The position numbers were made by a program, and so were the translations under genes. From the NCBI GenBank assembly GCA_037349315.1, contig JBAIAC010000607.1:124001-188000 (forward strand): DNA of 64,000 nt. Reading direction: 5' to 3'. The DNA comes from Chelydra serpentina (taxonomy: Eukaryota > Chordata > Testudines > Chelydridae). This document shows, one piece after another, positions 10,801-20,260 of the stretch. Numbering within the stretch: the stretch's first letter is position 1; each line of letters opens with the position of its first letter. The notes under the pieces are model-generated. The model did not search any database. It saw nothing but the letters and a program-made list of their open reading frames with translations, and was not told the DNA's origin.

Positions 10801-11813
10801 TGCTTTTTGGGTTTTTTTACCCCCAGGCAGGTCCCGCCGCCAGAACAGCTGTCTGGCGGCTTCGTGGTTTCTAGGAGGAAGGGGGGAGGAGCGGGAAGCC
10901 GTGCGCACAAGGTGGGGGGAGAAGAGGCAGGGATTTGGGAAAGGGGTTGTAATAGGGGCGGGGAGAGGGCGGAGTTGGGGTGGGGACTTTGGGGAAGGGG
11001 CTTGAAGGGGGACAGGGAAGGGATGACAGTGACGCTCGGTTCTGCCCCACAGCCCCAAGAACTGCTGGGCGCAAGTCCTGGGCCCGACGTGCAGTGAATG
11101 TGGGGGTGACTCTGCCTGCCCAGACTGGTCAGTAGAAAGATTCAGACCCACACTCTGTCTGGGGGAGGAGATACAGATGTGTTGTGTGATTGGTTTTCTC
11201 CTTTTAAATGTACTGGATCATTTCCATGGCAAAACTATTTGTACGAGACCATGAAAAAAGGAAGAAATGGTGAAAATACCCCTGGGAGAGAGGGGGTGTC
11301 TGAGAGCCGGGGGAGAGACGGAGATTTTCATGAAACAGGGACATGCCAAAGCAGGGCCTTTAGCTGGAGAAAAGGGGCAGGTTTTTGTGCGGTTCCATGT
11401 TAACCAGCCTCACATCCTGTAGTTGCTACTGCCCCACCCTGCCCCCAACATGTGACCTAGAGCTGCCCCACTGGCCAAGCCCCCTGGGACTCCTGAGACA
11501 GCCCCACCGGCCTGGCCTCCTCCCCACTGCAAAACCTGCAGATCCCCCAGCTCCTCTCCTAGCTGGATCCCCTGGCAGCCAGATGTGTCTGCAGAACTGC
11601 CGTGGTTCCTCTCCTGGGTGTCTGGTCAAGGACAGCTCCTGGCTTCTCCTGAGAGCGCAGCTGGGAAATGACTCACTCGTCTCTGGATTCTCTCCTGTGG
11701 GCTCTGAGAAGCAGGGTGGGGCGTGTATGATACAGTCCATGCAACATTCCCCAACAGGCCAGTGGCAGATGGAGGAGTGCCTTGCTGGACAGCTAGGGAA
11801 AAGGAAGCCCTCA
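10801..11813. other. Unannotated stretch
   Basis: GC-rich at 10.8-11.1 kb, then mixed composition. Several overlapping open frames of 70-160 codons on both strands show no recognisable domain, start context or splice structure. Nothing supported. Confidence 0.4.
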
Positions 11814-11886
11814 TGTTTCTGCCTGGTTTTAAACCAGTGGCCTTTTGCATGTTAGGCAAACGTGATAACCACAACACCACAGAAAC
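11814..11886 (-). tRNA. tRNA-Val(AAC), CpG-eroded
   Basis: Minus-strand 73-nt cloverleaf matching tRNA-Val: acceptor GTTTCTG pairs perfectly with CAGAAAC; D arm TGGTGTTGTGGTTATCAC; anticodon arm TTTGC-CTAACAT-GCAAA pairs perfectly with anticodon AAC; T arm ACTGG-TTTAAAA-CCAGG has one mismatch. The T loop reads TTTAAAA instead of TTCGAAA, so C56 and G57 are both changed and the B box is weakened. The changes fit CpG transitions. A run of T (AAAA on plus at about 11799-11802) follows within 20 nt as a possible terminator. It may be weakly active or recently dead. Confidence 0.75.
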
Positions 11887-11986
11887 TGTCTCACTGGGCT
11901 CTGCCCCTTCCCTTCTAATTCCATCCACTTGGCCGGCGCTCGCCCTGGCACACACCGCTGGGCGACCCTGGAGAAAGTGGTGGCAG

Positions 11987-12077
11987 CTCGTCGATGGGTC
12001 GGCTGGTAGAGCAAAGAACTGGAGCCGGCTCCCAGGAAGTCATCCTTACCTCGCCCTTGTGACTCCAGCTTGAAGGG
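11987..12077 (+). pseudogene. Intron-containing tRNA-Tyr pseudogene
   Basis: Segments align in order with vertebrate tRNA-Tyr(GTA): TCGATGGGTCGGCTGGTAGA then GCAAAGAACTG (5' half), an insert of about 17 nt where tRNA-Tyr genes carry their intron, then CATCCTTACCTCGCC and the end CCAGCTTGAAGGGG. The anticodon position reads GGA instead of GTA. The A box is damaged (GGGTCGG for AGCTCAG) and the B box is lost (CTTGTGACTCC). Clearly non-functional, but the retained intron position argues for a gene-derived copy rather than a retroposed mature tRNA. Recognition is by eye. Confidence 0.6.
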
Positions 12078-12279
12078 GAGCTTCTTTCCTTCCCCTTGCT
12101 GAGAAAGAGCAAAGGAAGAAGGAAAGCCCAGATCCATAGGGGGGCAGAGGCTTCAGGAGCCCACAGCGTTTGCCCATCTGGGGCATTGTGGCTGAGATCT
12201 CTGCTGGCCAGCACCAGCGCTCGCAAGGCGCTAGTGTGGATGCTGGAGGCTGGGTGCTGGAGGCTGGAGGCAGAGACCC

Positions 12280-12351
12280 AGCAGAGTGGTGCAGCGGCAG
12301 CGTGCTGGGCCCATAACCCAGAGGTCGATGGATCGAAACCATCCTCTGCTA
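12280..12351 (+). tRNA. Initiator tRNA-Met(CAT)
   Basis: A 72-nt initiator tRNA-Met differing from the highly conserved vertebrate form by about two bases in the D-arm region (TGGTGCAGCGGCAGCG). The AGCAGAG acceptor pairs with CTCTGCT. Three consecutive G-C pairs end the anticodon stem (GGG-CCCATAA-CCC), the initiator hallmark. The T loop has ATCGAAA in place of TTC, the eukaryotic initiator signature. The B box GGATCGAAACC is intact. A T5 run at 12368-12372 provides a pol III terminator. It delivers Met to the start codon via eIF2 in the cytosol. CpGs are retained, unlike at its neighbours, which suggests it is the active gene of the cluster. The single C-to-T change in the A box is the only doubt. 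Confidence 0.92.
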
Positions 12352-13048
12352 GGCAGGTGCTTGTTTCTTTTTGCTCTGGGCCTCCAAGCGAGGGGGCGAC
12401 CAGCAGAGCGCCAGGAGCTGAGGCCATGAGGCAGGAGGTGGCTGAGGTGTGGGATTGCCAGGGAGCTCCCCGGCCCCTCTGGGTGCCTGGGCTGAAGGCG
12501 AGAGCCAGGCCTGTGCGTGAGGTCTGAGTGCCGGTGGCTCCCCCACTCCTCGGGAGGGTCTGTCCCAAGGCAGCGGCCCAGCCCCCCTCCAAGGGGGGTG
12601 CGTCCCACCAGCATTTCTTGCCCCGTTTGGGGAGGTTCAGCGTCCCCGAGCCCCTTGTAGCCGCCGCCCACGCGCAGTGTCACTGGTAGATACGGGCAGA
12701 GGAGACTCGGGGGCCTGGGCTGGGAAATCCCTGGGTGAAACTGGCTGCCTGAGCCCAGCCCCTCTGCACTCAGGGGAGCGGTGAGAGGGGGAGGGGCTCA
12801 GGGAGTAAATCCTCAGAAACCTCCCCCCTGGGTTTGTAATGTCAGGCCCCAGCGAACAAGTCCCTGCGTGTGTGAAGGGAGGGGCTGTGAGGGGGAGGGT
12901 CCATGGGGGTGTCAGTGTGAGGGGGAGGGGCTGTGAGGGGCTGGGCTCCCCAGTCACTGCTCTGTCGATGCCCCTGTCGGGCGATGCTCTGGAACTGCTC
13001 CCTACGAAGCCAGTCAGGACTCTGGAGGAGCCTCCTCGCTGAGCCGAC
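12352..13048. other. GC-rich spacer, no gene recognised
   Basis: Between the initiator tRNA and the LTR. Overlapping open frames on both strands have no recognisable content. Short GAGGGGGAGGGGCTG-type runs occur at 12784-12940. Confidence 0.4.
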
Positions 13049-13664
13049 TGTCTCCAGGGCAAGAAGCTTCCCCAGCTTCGACCTTACTGGGTCTGACCCG
13101 GAGCGTTCAGCATCCCCTTCTTCACCGCAGCGAGTCCACCCGGGTGAGGCTCCTGGGGAAGCCAGAGGGCCCTGTCCCCAACTCCGCCGTCAGACGTGAC
13201 TCTCAGCCGGCCAGTGAAACAGAAGGTTTATTAGACGACAGGAACAGGGTCTAAACCAGAGCTTGTAGGTAGAGAGAACAGGACCCCTCAGTCAGGTCCA
13301 TCTTGGGGGGTGGGGAGGCCAGAGCCCATCTGGACCTCCCTCCATGTGCCCAGCCAGCTCCGAACTCTCCAGCCTCTCCTCTGCCTTTGTCTCCTTCCTG
13401 GGCCAGGAGATCACTGATCCCTTTGTTCCCCAACCCCTTCAGCCGGCACCTTTGCAGGGAAGGGGCCCAGGTCAGCAGTTGCCAGGAGACAGCGTGTCGG
13501 CCATTCTGTGTCATCACACTGGCCCTCTAGGGCTTTGCAACAATCACACCCCTTATCCCACCTAGAGACTTAAGAAATGCATAGGGGAAACTGAGGCATA
13601 GGGGAAACTGAGGCACCCACTCAGTATTCAGAGGAAACATTAGGAACAGTCCCACTTTGTTACA
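13049..13664 (-). mobile_element. LTR of a Gypsy/ERV-like retroelement (copy 1)
   Basis: Homologous along most of its length to the LTR at 18034-18588: shared blocks include CAGAAGGTTTATTAGA, GATCCCTTTGTTCC, AAGGGGCCCAGG, AGTTGCCAGGAGACAG and ACTGGCCCTCTAGGGCT. Read on the minus strand it starts TGTAACAAAGTGGGACTGTT and carries AATAAA (minus strand, near 13230) as a poly(A) signal. The 13049 boundary (TGTCTCCAGGG on plus) is a guess. At 13665-13830 the sequence looks like adjoining element-internal DNA. No coding sequence remains. Confidence 0.65.
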
Positions 13665-13944
13665 CCCACCCTGAATGTTTGTTTAAATCATTTGGTGGTG
13701 GCAGCGTAACATTCAAGGACAAAAACGTGCCTTGGGGACGTTTTTATCCTAAACTGGTAAAAATAAGCTTAGGGGGTGTTTCATGCATGTCCCCACATCT
13801 GTACACTAGAGTTCAGAGTGAAACCTGACAACCTCCTTCCCAGGGCTCTAGCTGAACCCAGAGCATTGGCCTGAGCTGCCACGAAGAGGCTCCAGCCCTG
13901 AAGGGAGCAGGACTTTCAGCACAAAGGGGAAAGTGCACAAAACA

Positions 13945-14017
13945 CAACCACGAAGGGACTCGAAACCTCAATCGTATGATCCAAAGTCAGACGCCTAACC
14001 CATTAGGCCACACGGTC
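13945..14017 (-). pseudogene. tRNA-Arg(TCG)-type locus with TTG anticodon
   Basis: The minus-strand 73 nt follow tRNA-Arg: GACCGTGTGGCCTAATGGGT, TAGGCGTCTGACTTTGGATC, and TTTCGAGTCCCTTCGTGG at the 3' side. The acceptor can pair throughout with three G-T wobbles. The anticodon reads TTG (Gln) where the family has TCG, a CpG-type transition. The anticodon stem has a C-T mismatch (TCTGA/TCATA). The T stem has lost its last pair (GAGGT/CCCTT), which also breaks GGTTCGA. A T4 run follows on the minus strand. Probably a decaying gene. Confidence 0.7.
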
Positions 14018-14396
14018 ACATGGGAAAAGTTTCTCCAAGCATCTCTTTGGAAAAGACGGACACTGTATTTGTCGGGTCATCTACGGAGGGGGCAGAGACA
14101 CTCTGGGCACAAGGAGTCGAGTTCCCAGCGAGATGTGAGACTCAGTTCCATGGAGCCAGGGGCAGGATTTGGTCGGGAGGCTTAAGCATGGGGGATTGGG
14201 GGGCAGAGGACGAACCGGCTGTCTAGGTGTGGAGATTTAGTGGCACTGGGGCACAGGAGGGAGGAGCAGGAGGAATCCTGCTGATGGGCTGTGGCCATGG
14301 AGAAAAAGAGGAAGGGCTCCTGGGACTTTTTTTTGCCTCTGTTTTACCTGCCTGCTCGCTCTTGTGGTTAAAGAGGGTAGCTACACTCAGTGAACT

Positions 14397-14573
14397 GGGG
14401 GGAGGGATAGCTCAATGGTTTGAGCATTGGCCTGCTAAACCCAGGGTTGTGAGTTCAATCCTTGAGGGGGCCATTTGGGGATATGGGGCAAAAATTGGGG
14501 ATTGGTCCTGCTTTGAGCAGGGGGTTGGACTAGGTGACCTCCTAAGGTCCCTTCCAACCCTGTGATTCTATGA
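14397..14573 (+). mobile_element. tRNA-derived SINE with CR1-type 3' tail
   Basis: The 5' part is tRNA-like: A box ATAGCTCAATGGTTTGAGC and B box GAGTTCAATCC. The 3' part, CCTGCTTTGAGCAGGGGGTT then GGACTAGGTGACCTCCTAAG and a GATTCTATGA end, is nearly the reverse complement of the CR1 tails at 16.4 and 47.8 kb. Sharing a LINE 3' end is how such SINEs borrow the CR1 reverse transcriptase. It is flanked by TGAACTGGG at 14391-14399 and 14571-14579, a target-site duplication. A 5'-truncated second copy is at 43922. Confidence 0.85.
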
Positions 14574-14640
14574 ACTGGGCTAGCTCGGTCAGTAGAGCAT
14601 CAAGCTCTTAGTCTGGGGTTCAAGCCCCATGTCTGGGCTC
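14574..14640 (+). pseudogene. tRNA-Lys(CTT) pseudogene with anticodon-arm deletion
   Basis: CTGGGCTAGCTCGGTCAGTA then GAGCATCAAGCTCTTAGTCT and GGGGTTCAAGCCCCAT match tRNA-Lys(CTT) at the D arm, anticodon CTT and T arm. About 8 nt of the 3' anticodon stem and variable region are missing, and the acceptor no longer pairs. T5 at 14646-14650 is the relic terminator. Its first bases are part of the SINE target-site duplication. Confidence 0.65.
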
Positions 14641-15833
14641 TCAGCTTTTTAAGTTCCCTTGTGTGCCAGGAGCCAAATGATTCCTGGTGGTGTCCAGAGC
14701 CACCCCCGGGTTCCCAGAAGCCCTGGCCATTTCCTGGACAGGCCCCTTGCTCCTGCTGAGTCCTTAGGGCCGCATGTTGTGCAGGCCTGGTCTAGGGCCT
14801 GGCTTATACAGGAGGTGTGATTGGATGCACATAATGGTCCGTTCTTACCTTAACATTCATCAATCTCTACAATTAATGCAGAGAAGCAGCAAAATTCATC
14901 ACACATGTGACTGGTTGTGACTCATTTACTCGGTCTTAAAAGAGAACAAGGACCCGCCCCCCCCCACCCCATCAATAACTCCCTGCTCAGCCAATCAGGG
15001 TAGAGACTGAGGGGTGGGAGGCTGAGGGTTCTCACCAGAGCGCCCAAAGGACGGCCCAGGTCACTGGTGGGGTCACTGTCCGAGCACTATTTCAGCCCCA
15101 CATTTTTGGGTAGATCGCCCACAATGGGAACTGCCGAGCACCCCCCACCAGACACACACACACCCCTACACCTCTCCTGGTGGTGGGAGGGGAACAGGGG
15201 AAAGGACAAAAGAAGTAAGAGGTGAAGAGAAAGGAGGGAGGGATGGAGGAAAAGATCAAATAAAAAGGACAAACCCTAATGTCCCCAGTGATTCTGAGGG
15301 ACAAAATCCCAAGTGGGGAATTAAATTCTGCCACCTGAAGCGACTGTTTTCCATGCCTAGAATTCAGCTGGCACCAGATGGATCAGACTGAACAGGTTCC
15401 AAACCTCTCGGAGGCTCGTACCTTCTAACCAGGGACGTCTGTTTTCTAGGAAAGTCCGTAAAAGGAAAGGAGAAAACTCCAAAGAGGTTCCTCCTGGCGC
15501 TCACGTCCGTGAACCCTAATACTCTCCCAGTCCTCCGAGAGAGACCTCGACAAGGAGACTTGCTGAAGCAAAGCCACAGGGGTCTCCGAGGTTTCCCTGG
15601 CCCTGCGCCCCTGGCCTGGCCTGGCTGATGTCAGCATCTCTCTGTGAGGTCACCGCCTCCCACCACCTTTGACCAATAGGCCGAGGTCCTGCAAAAGGCC
15701 TTTGTGATGTCACTGCCACACCCACCCCTCCCCTGCAGTGCTAATGTCCTGCCACTGGCCAGACACAGATGTTATAGGGCCACTTGCACTATTTGGGGCT
15801 TTGTCTTATATAGGCACCAATTACCCCCCACCG
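14641..15833. other. Unannotated stretch
   Basis: No gene recognised. A purine-rich patch lies at 15180-15260. Short open frames on both strands lack recognisable content. Confidence 0.4.
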
Positions 15834-16004
15834 AGGGTGACCAGACAGCAAGGGTGGAAAATCGGGATGGGGGTGGGGGGGTAATAGGAGCCTATATAAA
15901 AAAACATCCCTAAAATTGGGACTGTCCCTATACAAGTGGGACATCTGGTCACCCCACCCACCCCCTGTCCTGGTTTTTCACACATGTTCTCTGGTCACCC
16001 TGCC
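15834..16004. mobile_element. MITE-like element with GGTGACCAGA termini
   Basis: Starts GGGTGACCAGACAGCAAGGG and ends with ACATGTTCTCTGGTCACCCT; an inner ACATCTGGTCACCCC lies at 15940-15954. These are inverted ends of a short non-coding element, with internal GGACTGTCCCTATACAAGTG and CCTATATAAAAAAACATCCC. The doubled right end suggests a nested or partly duplicated copy. Confidence 0.6.
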
Positions 16005-16417
16005 CCCAGCCCAGCCAGCTGGGGGTGGTAATTCCAGCCGGCCCCTGTTGCTTGCGCTGACTGCTGAGGAAGTGACTTACTTTCATTTTTACTTCCCCAG
16101 CACGCAGCCCCCCCGCACCCCCCCAGCACCTCAGCCAACCCAGCCCTGCCGGAGGGGAGGGGGAAGAGAGGGGTGCTCCGTGGGGGGGAGGGGAAAGGGG
16201 GGTGCTCAGTAGGGGCGGGGGAGAAGAATGGCCGTTGTGGGGGGCAACAAAGGACACTGCCAGAGCCGCCCAGCCTGCCTCCCCTCACACCGGGGGAGAG
16301 TCACACTCACAGGTGAGCTCCTCCCCCCGCTTCCCAGAGACCCCAGCAGCCAATCCCCTCCCCAGATTGTGCTGCAGGCAGCGCATTGGGCTCTCTCTAG
16401 GACCCAGCGCTGCTCTT

Positions 16418-17361
16418 CATAGAATCATAGAATCATAGAATCTCAGGGTTGGAAGGGACCTCAGGAGGTCATCTAGTCCAACCCCCTGCTCAAAGCAGGA
16501 CCAAACCCAACTAAATCATCCCAGCCAGGGCTTTGTTAAGCCTGACCTTAAAAACCTCTAAGGAAGGAGATTCCACCACCTCCCTAGGTAACCCATTCCA
16601 GTGCTTCACCACCCTACTAGTGAAAAAGTTGTTCCTAATATCCAACCTAAACCTCCCCCTCTGCAACTTGAGACCATTACTCCTTGTTCTGTCATCTTCT
16701 ACCACTGAGAACAGTCTAGATCCATCCTCTTTGGAACCCCCTTTTAGGTAGTTGAAAGCAGCTATCAAATCCCCCCTCACTCTTCTCTTCTGCAGGCTAA
16801 ACAATCTCAGTTCCCTCAGCCTCTCCTCATAAGTCATGTGCTCCAGCCCCCTAATCATTTTTGTTGCCCTCCGTTGGACTCTTTCCAATTTATCCACATC
16901 CTTTTTGTAGTGTGGGGCCCAAAACTGGACACAGTACTCCAAATGAGGCCTCACCAGTGCCGAATAGAGGGGAATGATCACGTCCCTCAATCTGCTGGAA
17001 ATGCCCCTACTTATACAGCCCAAAATGCCGTTAGCCTTCTTGGCAACAAGGGCACACTGTTGACTCATATTCAGCTTTTCGTCCACTGTAACCCCTAGGT
17101 CCTTTTCTGCAGAACTGCTGCCCAGCCATTCGGTCCCTTGTCTGTAGCAGTGCATGGGATTCTTCCGTCCTAAGTGCAGGACTCTGCACTTGTCCTTGTT
17201 GAACCTCATCAGATTTCTTTTGGCCCAATCCTCTAATTTGTCCAGGTCCCTCTGTATCCTATCCCTACCCTCCAGCGTATCAACTACTCCTCCCAGTTTA
17301 GTGCCATCTGCAAACTTGCTAAGGATGCAGTCCACACCATCCTCCAGATCGTTGATGAAAA
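16418..17361 (-). mobile_element. 5'-truncated CR1 LINE, 3' part of ORF2
   Basis: On the minus strand this encodes the C-terminal part of CR1 ORF2, from the palm of reverse transcriptase ([12 protein letters not shown]) to the end of the protein (KALAGMI, stop at 16511). It is followed by the CR1 3' UTR end and ATTCTATG repeats at 16418-16440. The catalytic F-A-D-D reads F-A-D-G here (near 17312), so a metal-binding Asp is lost and the copy is dead. The break at about 17361 leaves AGATCGTTGA repeated on both sides; the open frame upstream of it is unrelated flank. It shares high identity with the 47.8-kb copy. Confidence 0.92.
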
Positions 17362-18033
17362 GATCGTTGAGGGTCACCCAGCCTTGGAGATGAATTTCCC
17401 TGCACGTTTGCCTCTTCCTAGTCCACAGCTGCAGCTGTTCTCGGCCAAAGGGCAGGGAGTTCTCAGGGATCAGACAGACGCTTGGCGGTACCAGGGGGCG
17501 GCGACTGGGAAAACTCCCCTGATCTTGAGACAACCAAGGGGATTCTCTCCCGTTAAACGCCTCCTAAGATCTGAGGGTGCCAAGTCCCTTTGAGAGAAGC
17601 TAGAGGACACTGCGGGAAAGTTTAGCTCCACGGAGTCAAGTTCATCCCTGCTCCAACCAGGGCTCAGTCTGTTCCCTTGGCTGCAATCGGGTGGGAGAGA
17701 CGCAAGGTGATGAGTGTGACTAAGCGACCGGTGTAACAGGGGAGCCTGTCTCGCGTGGATTTGATTCTTTGCACAGTTACATGGGAGTTTTTGCTTAGAA
17801 GAGGCGCTGGCCTTGTGTCTTCTGCGTGTGAAGAAAAGCCCGCTCCGCACTGCGGGGTAAGTGCGACCCAAGAAGGAAGTCTCCTCAGGACCCAGAACAC
17901 TCTCCTTAAGGGGAGAGAGGTGTTTATTCGGCTCTGATCTGCTGTAAACAGAAACCTCCTGCCAGCTTCCTGGTGCTGGGGCAGATCTGCTGGGGGAGTG
18001 TTAAGGGACACTGGCCTTTATATGATGTGAGCC
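17362..18033. other. Unannotated stretch between CR1 and LTR
   Basis: No recognisable gene or repeat. Confidence 0.4.
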
Positions 18034-18588
18034 TGTCACGGAGTGTGGGGGAGTCCAGGCCCTGCACCCCTCTTCCCCGGATTCACTGGGAGTCTCAGCC
18101 AGCCAGTAGAACAGAAGGTTTATTAGAGATGCCAGGAACACAGTCCAAACAGAGCTTGTCAGTACAACCAGGATCCCTCAGTCGGGCCCTTCCGGGGGGC
18201 AGGGAGCTTAGACCCCAGCCCGGGGGCTCCCTGCATTTCACCCCACAGCTCCAAACGGGGGGGCAGGGAGGCCAGACTCTGTCTGCCCTTCCCCCCTCTT
18301 CCCCAGCCCGCTCCAAACTGAAACTGTTCAGCCCCTCCTCTCCCCTCGTCTCCTTCCCGGGCCAGAAGGTCACCTGATCCCTTTGTTCCAACCCCTTCAG
18401 CTCCCACCTTTGCAGAGAAGGGGCCCAGACCATCAGTTGCCAGGAGACAGAGTGTCAGCCATTCTCTGTCATCACTGGCCCTCTAGGGCTCTGCAATTAC
18501 ACACCTTTAGCCCACCACCTAGAAACTTAGCACATGCATCGGGGAAACTGAGGCATAGAAACATTAAGAACAGTCCCATTCCGTCACA
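18034..18588 (-). mobile_element. 3' LTR of a Gypsy-like retroelement (copy 2)
   Basis: Read on the minus strand it runs from TGTGACGGAATGGGACTGTT to ACTCCGTGACA, giving TG...CA ends with a short inverted repeat (TGTSACGGA). AATAAA lies near 18120 on the minus strand. Immediately before its 5' end stands a purine tract, CTTGAAGGGGGGAGAGA (minus, 18589-18605), the expected plus-strand primer site next to a 3' LTR. That fixes the orientation and shows that element-internal DNA lies at higher coordinates. Length is 555 bp. It is related to copy 1 at 13.0-13.7 kb. Confidence 0.82.
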
Positions 18589-19176
18589 TCTCTCCCCCCT
18601 TCAAGACCGAACTGAGCAGGGTCACTTTAGCCAGTGACCTGGGGAAGTTCGACCCCACCAAAGTTCCCATGGACACCCCACGTCTCCCCCATTCCTTGGT
18701 GGGGGTTACACCAAGCCCTTCCAGTTTCACATTCTCCCTTAGGTCGGGTGCGCTTGATGGCACCCGCAGGCTGCATGTGGGATGGGTTATGCGGCCCGTG
18801 CCCTTTTTCCATCCCAAAACCCCTGGGGTTCAAGCTGAGATCGGGTCTTCTCCCATCGCTCTACTCTGGAGGGCTGTAATTTGGGCTCTCTTGGTTAAGA
18901 GCCTCCCTCTTGATCTTGGCCCCCCTCTGACCATGTGTCTCTGTCACCAGCCGCTCGCCATCAGCCCCTTTTTCTGGATGCAGCCACGTCGGGGCAGAGT
19001 GATGAATATACCACCGCAAAGCTCCACCCAAATAGATTCGGCTGCTGCTTCTTAAGGGCCTGGACCATGGCCAGGCATTTTTTCTCTATGGCTGGACCGT
19101 TCTGCTTCCGGGGCAGCAGCTCCCTGCTCAGATACCCGATGGGGTGTCTCTCCTCCTTAGCTTTAGCCTGCATCAC
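18589..19176 (-). pseudogene. Gypsy-like retroelement internal relic with RNase H fragment
   Basis: The minus-strand frame 18961-19176 contains HPIGYLSRELLPRK, then AIEKKCLAMVQALKK and NLFGWSFAVV, the pattern of the RNase H connection in Ty3/Gypsy-type pol. The frame then leaves that pattern, and integrase is absent. It is followed by a proline/glycine-rich open segment that reaches the purine tract and LTR. So the element is internally deleted between RNase H and its 3' end. Assignment to Gypsy rather than an endogenous retrovirus rests on this short motif. Confidence 0.65.
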
Positions 19177-19328
19177 CCGAGCAAGGATTCACACACACAC
19201 TACTTGCAAGGAAAACTTCACCTGCTCCTCTGCTTTGCAGAATCCAAACACCAGCAAAGCTTGTCAGGCCCAGGTGGGGTCTGCCAGGGAGGCCGGTGTG
19301 GGTAGAGACGATGCCTTAGCCCCAGGCA

Positions 19329-19402
19329 GGCACCATGGCTTAGCTGGCTGAAGCACCTGTTTTGTAAACACGAGACCCTGGGTTCAACTCCCAGTGGTGC
19401 CT
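19329..19402 (+). tRNA. tRNA-Thr(TGT)
   Basis: A 74-nt cloverleaf: acceptor GGCACCA pairs fully with TGGTGCC; D arm TGGCTTAGCTGGCTGAAGCA; anticodon loop TTTGTAA with TGT; T arm CTGGG-TTCAACT-CCCAG. The anticodon stem has one C-C mismatch (CCTGT/ACACG). The B box reads GGTTCAACTCC, having lost the CG of GGTTCGA. T5 at 19413-19417 is a good pol III terminator. It could be weakly functional. It lies 153 bp right of the Gypsy-like relic. Confidence 0.8.
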
Positions 19403-19829
19403 GGTGGAGTGGCTTTTTGGGCACCTGGTATTGGCTACTGTCAGAAGGCAAGAAACAGAGCCAGATGGGCCTTTGGTCTAGCCCAGAATGGCTGTTCTTA
19501 TGGTTTAAATTACACTCCCAGGCACTGAGAATAGAGTTACTGAAAGCTTGGGAATTAAGACGTGATAGGACAGTGTCCCAGTCCTCTGGCAGGTGACTCC
19601 CTCCCTCAGGGACAGGGACAGGTCTGAGCTCTCACACCAAATGGCTTAATGGCTCTGCTCCTGCTCTAGCCTGGCTGATTGCACCAGTCTCAAGGGGCCG
19701 GAGTTATCCTGCCCCAGGCCCAGCCCTGGCTATGCTGCCGGCTCAGCCTGGCAGACACAGTCACCTCCCAGCAGGGCTGGCTATTGTGGAGGGGGTCAGT
19801 GCGCGGGAGAGTAGGTCTCTAGGAGGTCG
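19403..19829. repeat. Retroposon 3' fragment and unannotated DNA
   Basis: 19425-19505 is a 3' piece of the TTCTTATG-type retroposon family (GGTATTGGCTACTGTCAGAA, AGATGGGCCTTTGGTCTAGC, GTTCTTATGGTTT). The rest to 19829 shows nothing recognisable. Confidence 0.5.
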
Positions 19830-20260
19830 GGGGTGGGGGAGGGTGCTGGGCAGTGAGGGCGCTGGGAAGTGTGGGGAGTGTGGGTGTGGCACTGGGCAGT
19901 TGTGGCGGTGGGACTGTAGGGGACTCTGGGCAGTGAGGGGTTCTGTGGGGGGCACTGGGCAGGGAGATGCAGGGCACTGTACTGTTGTGGGTGGGGCTGT
20001 GGGGAGCAGTGAGGGGTTCTGTGGGGGGCACTGGGCAGGGAGGTGCAGGGCACTGTGCAGTTGTGGGAGGGCTGTGGGGGGTGTTCAGGTAGGGGAGCAC
20101 TGGGCAATGAGAGGATCTGGGGGCGGGTTCCGGGTGGGTGGGGTGTGCTGGACATAGTGGTCTGTGGGAGGACACTGGGCATAGAGGTTTGGGGGGGGTC
20201 TCTGGGCGGTGTGGCACTGTGCGTAGCGGGTCAGAGGGGTGCTGGGCAAGGGGTCACATG
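19830..20260. repeat. Degenerate G-rich tandem repeat
   Basis: Loose repeats of GGGCACTGGGCAGGGAG and GTGGGGGGCACTGGGCAG-like motifs, with two better-preserved copies at about 19935-20060. The motif is the same as in the cleaner array at 21290-22855, so this may be its older edge. Confidence 0.7.

Noticed and set aside
17031..17393. Several short frames antisense or out of frame to CR1 that recur near 48.4-48.8 kb
   Set aside because: Shared by both CR1 copies only because the DNA is the same repeat; the real frame is ORF2 on the minus strand.
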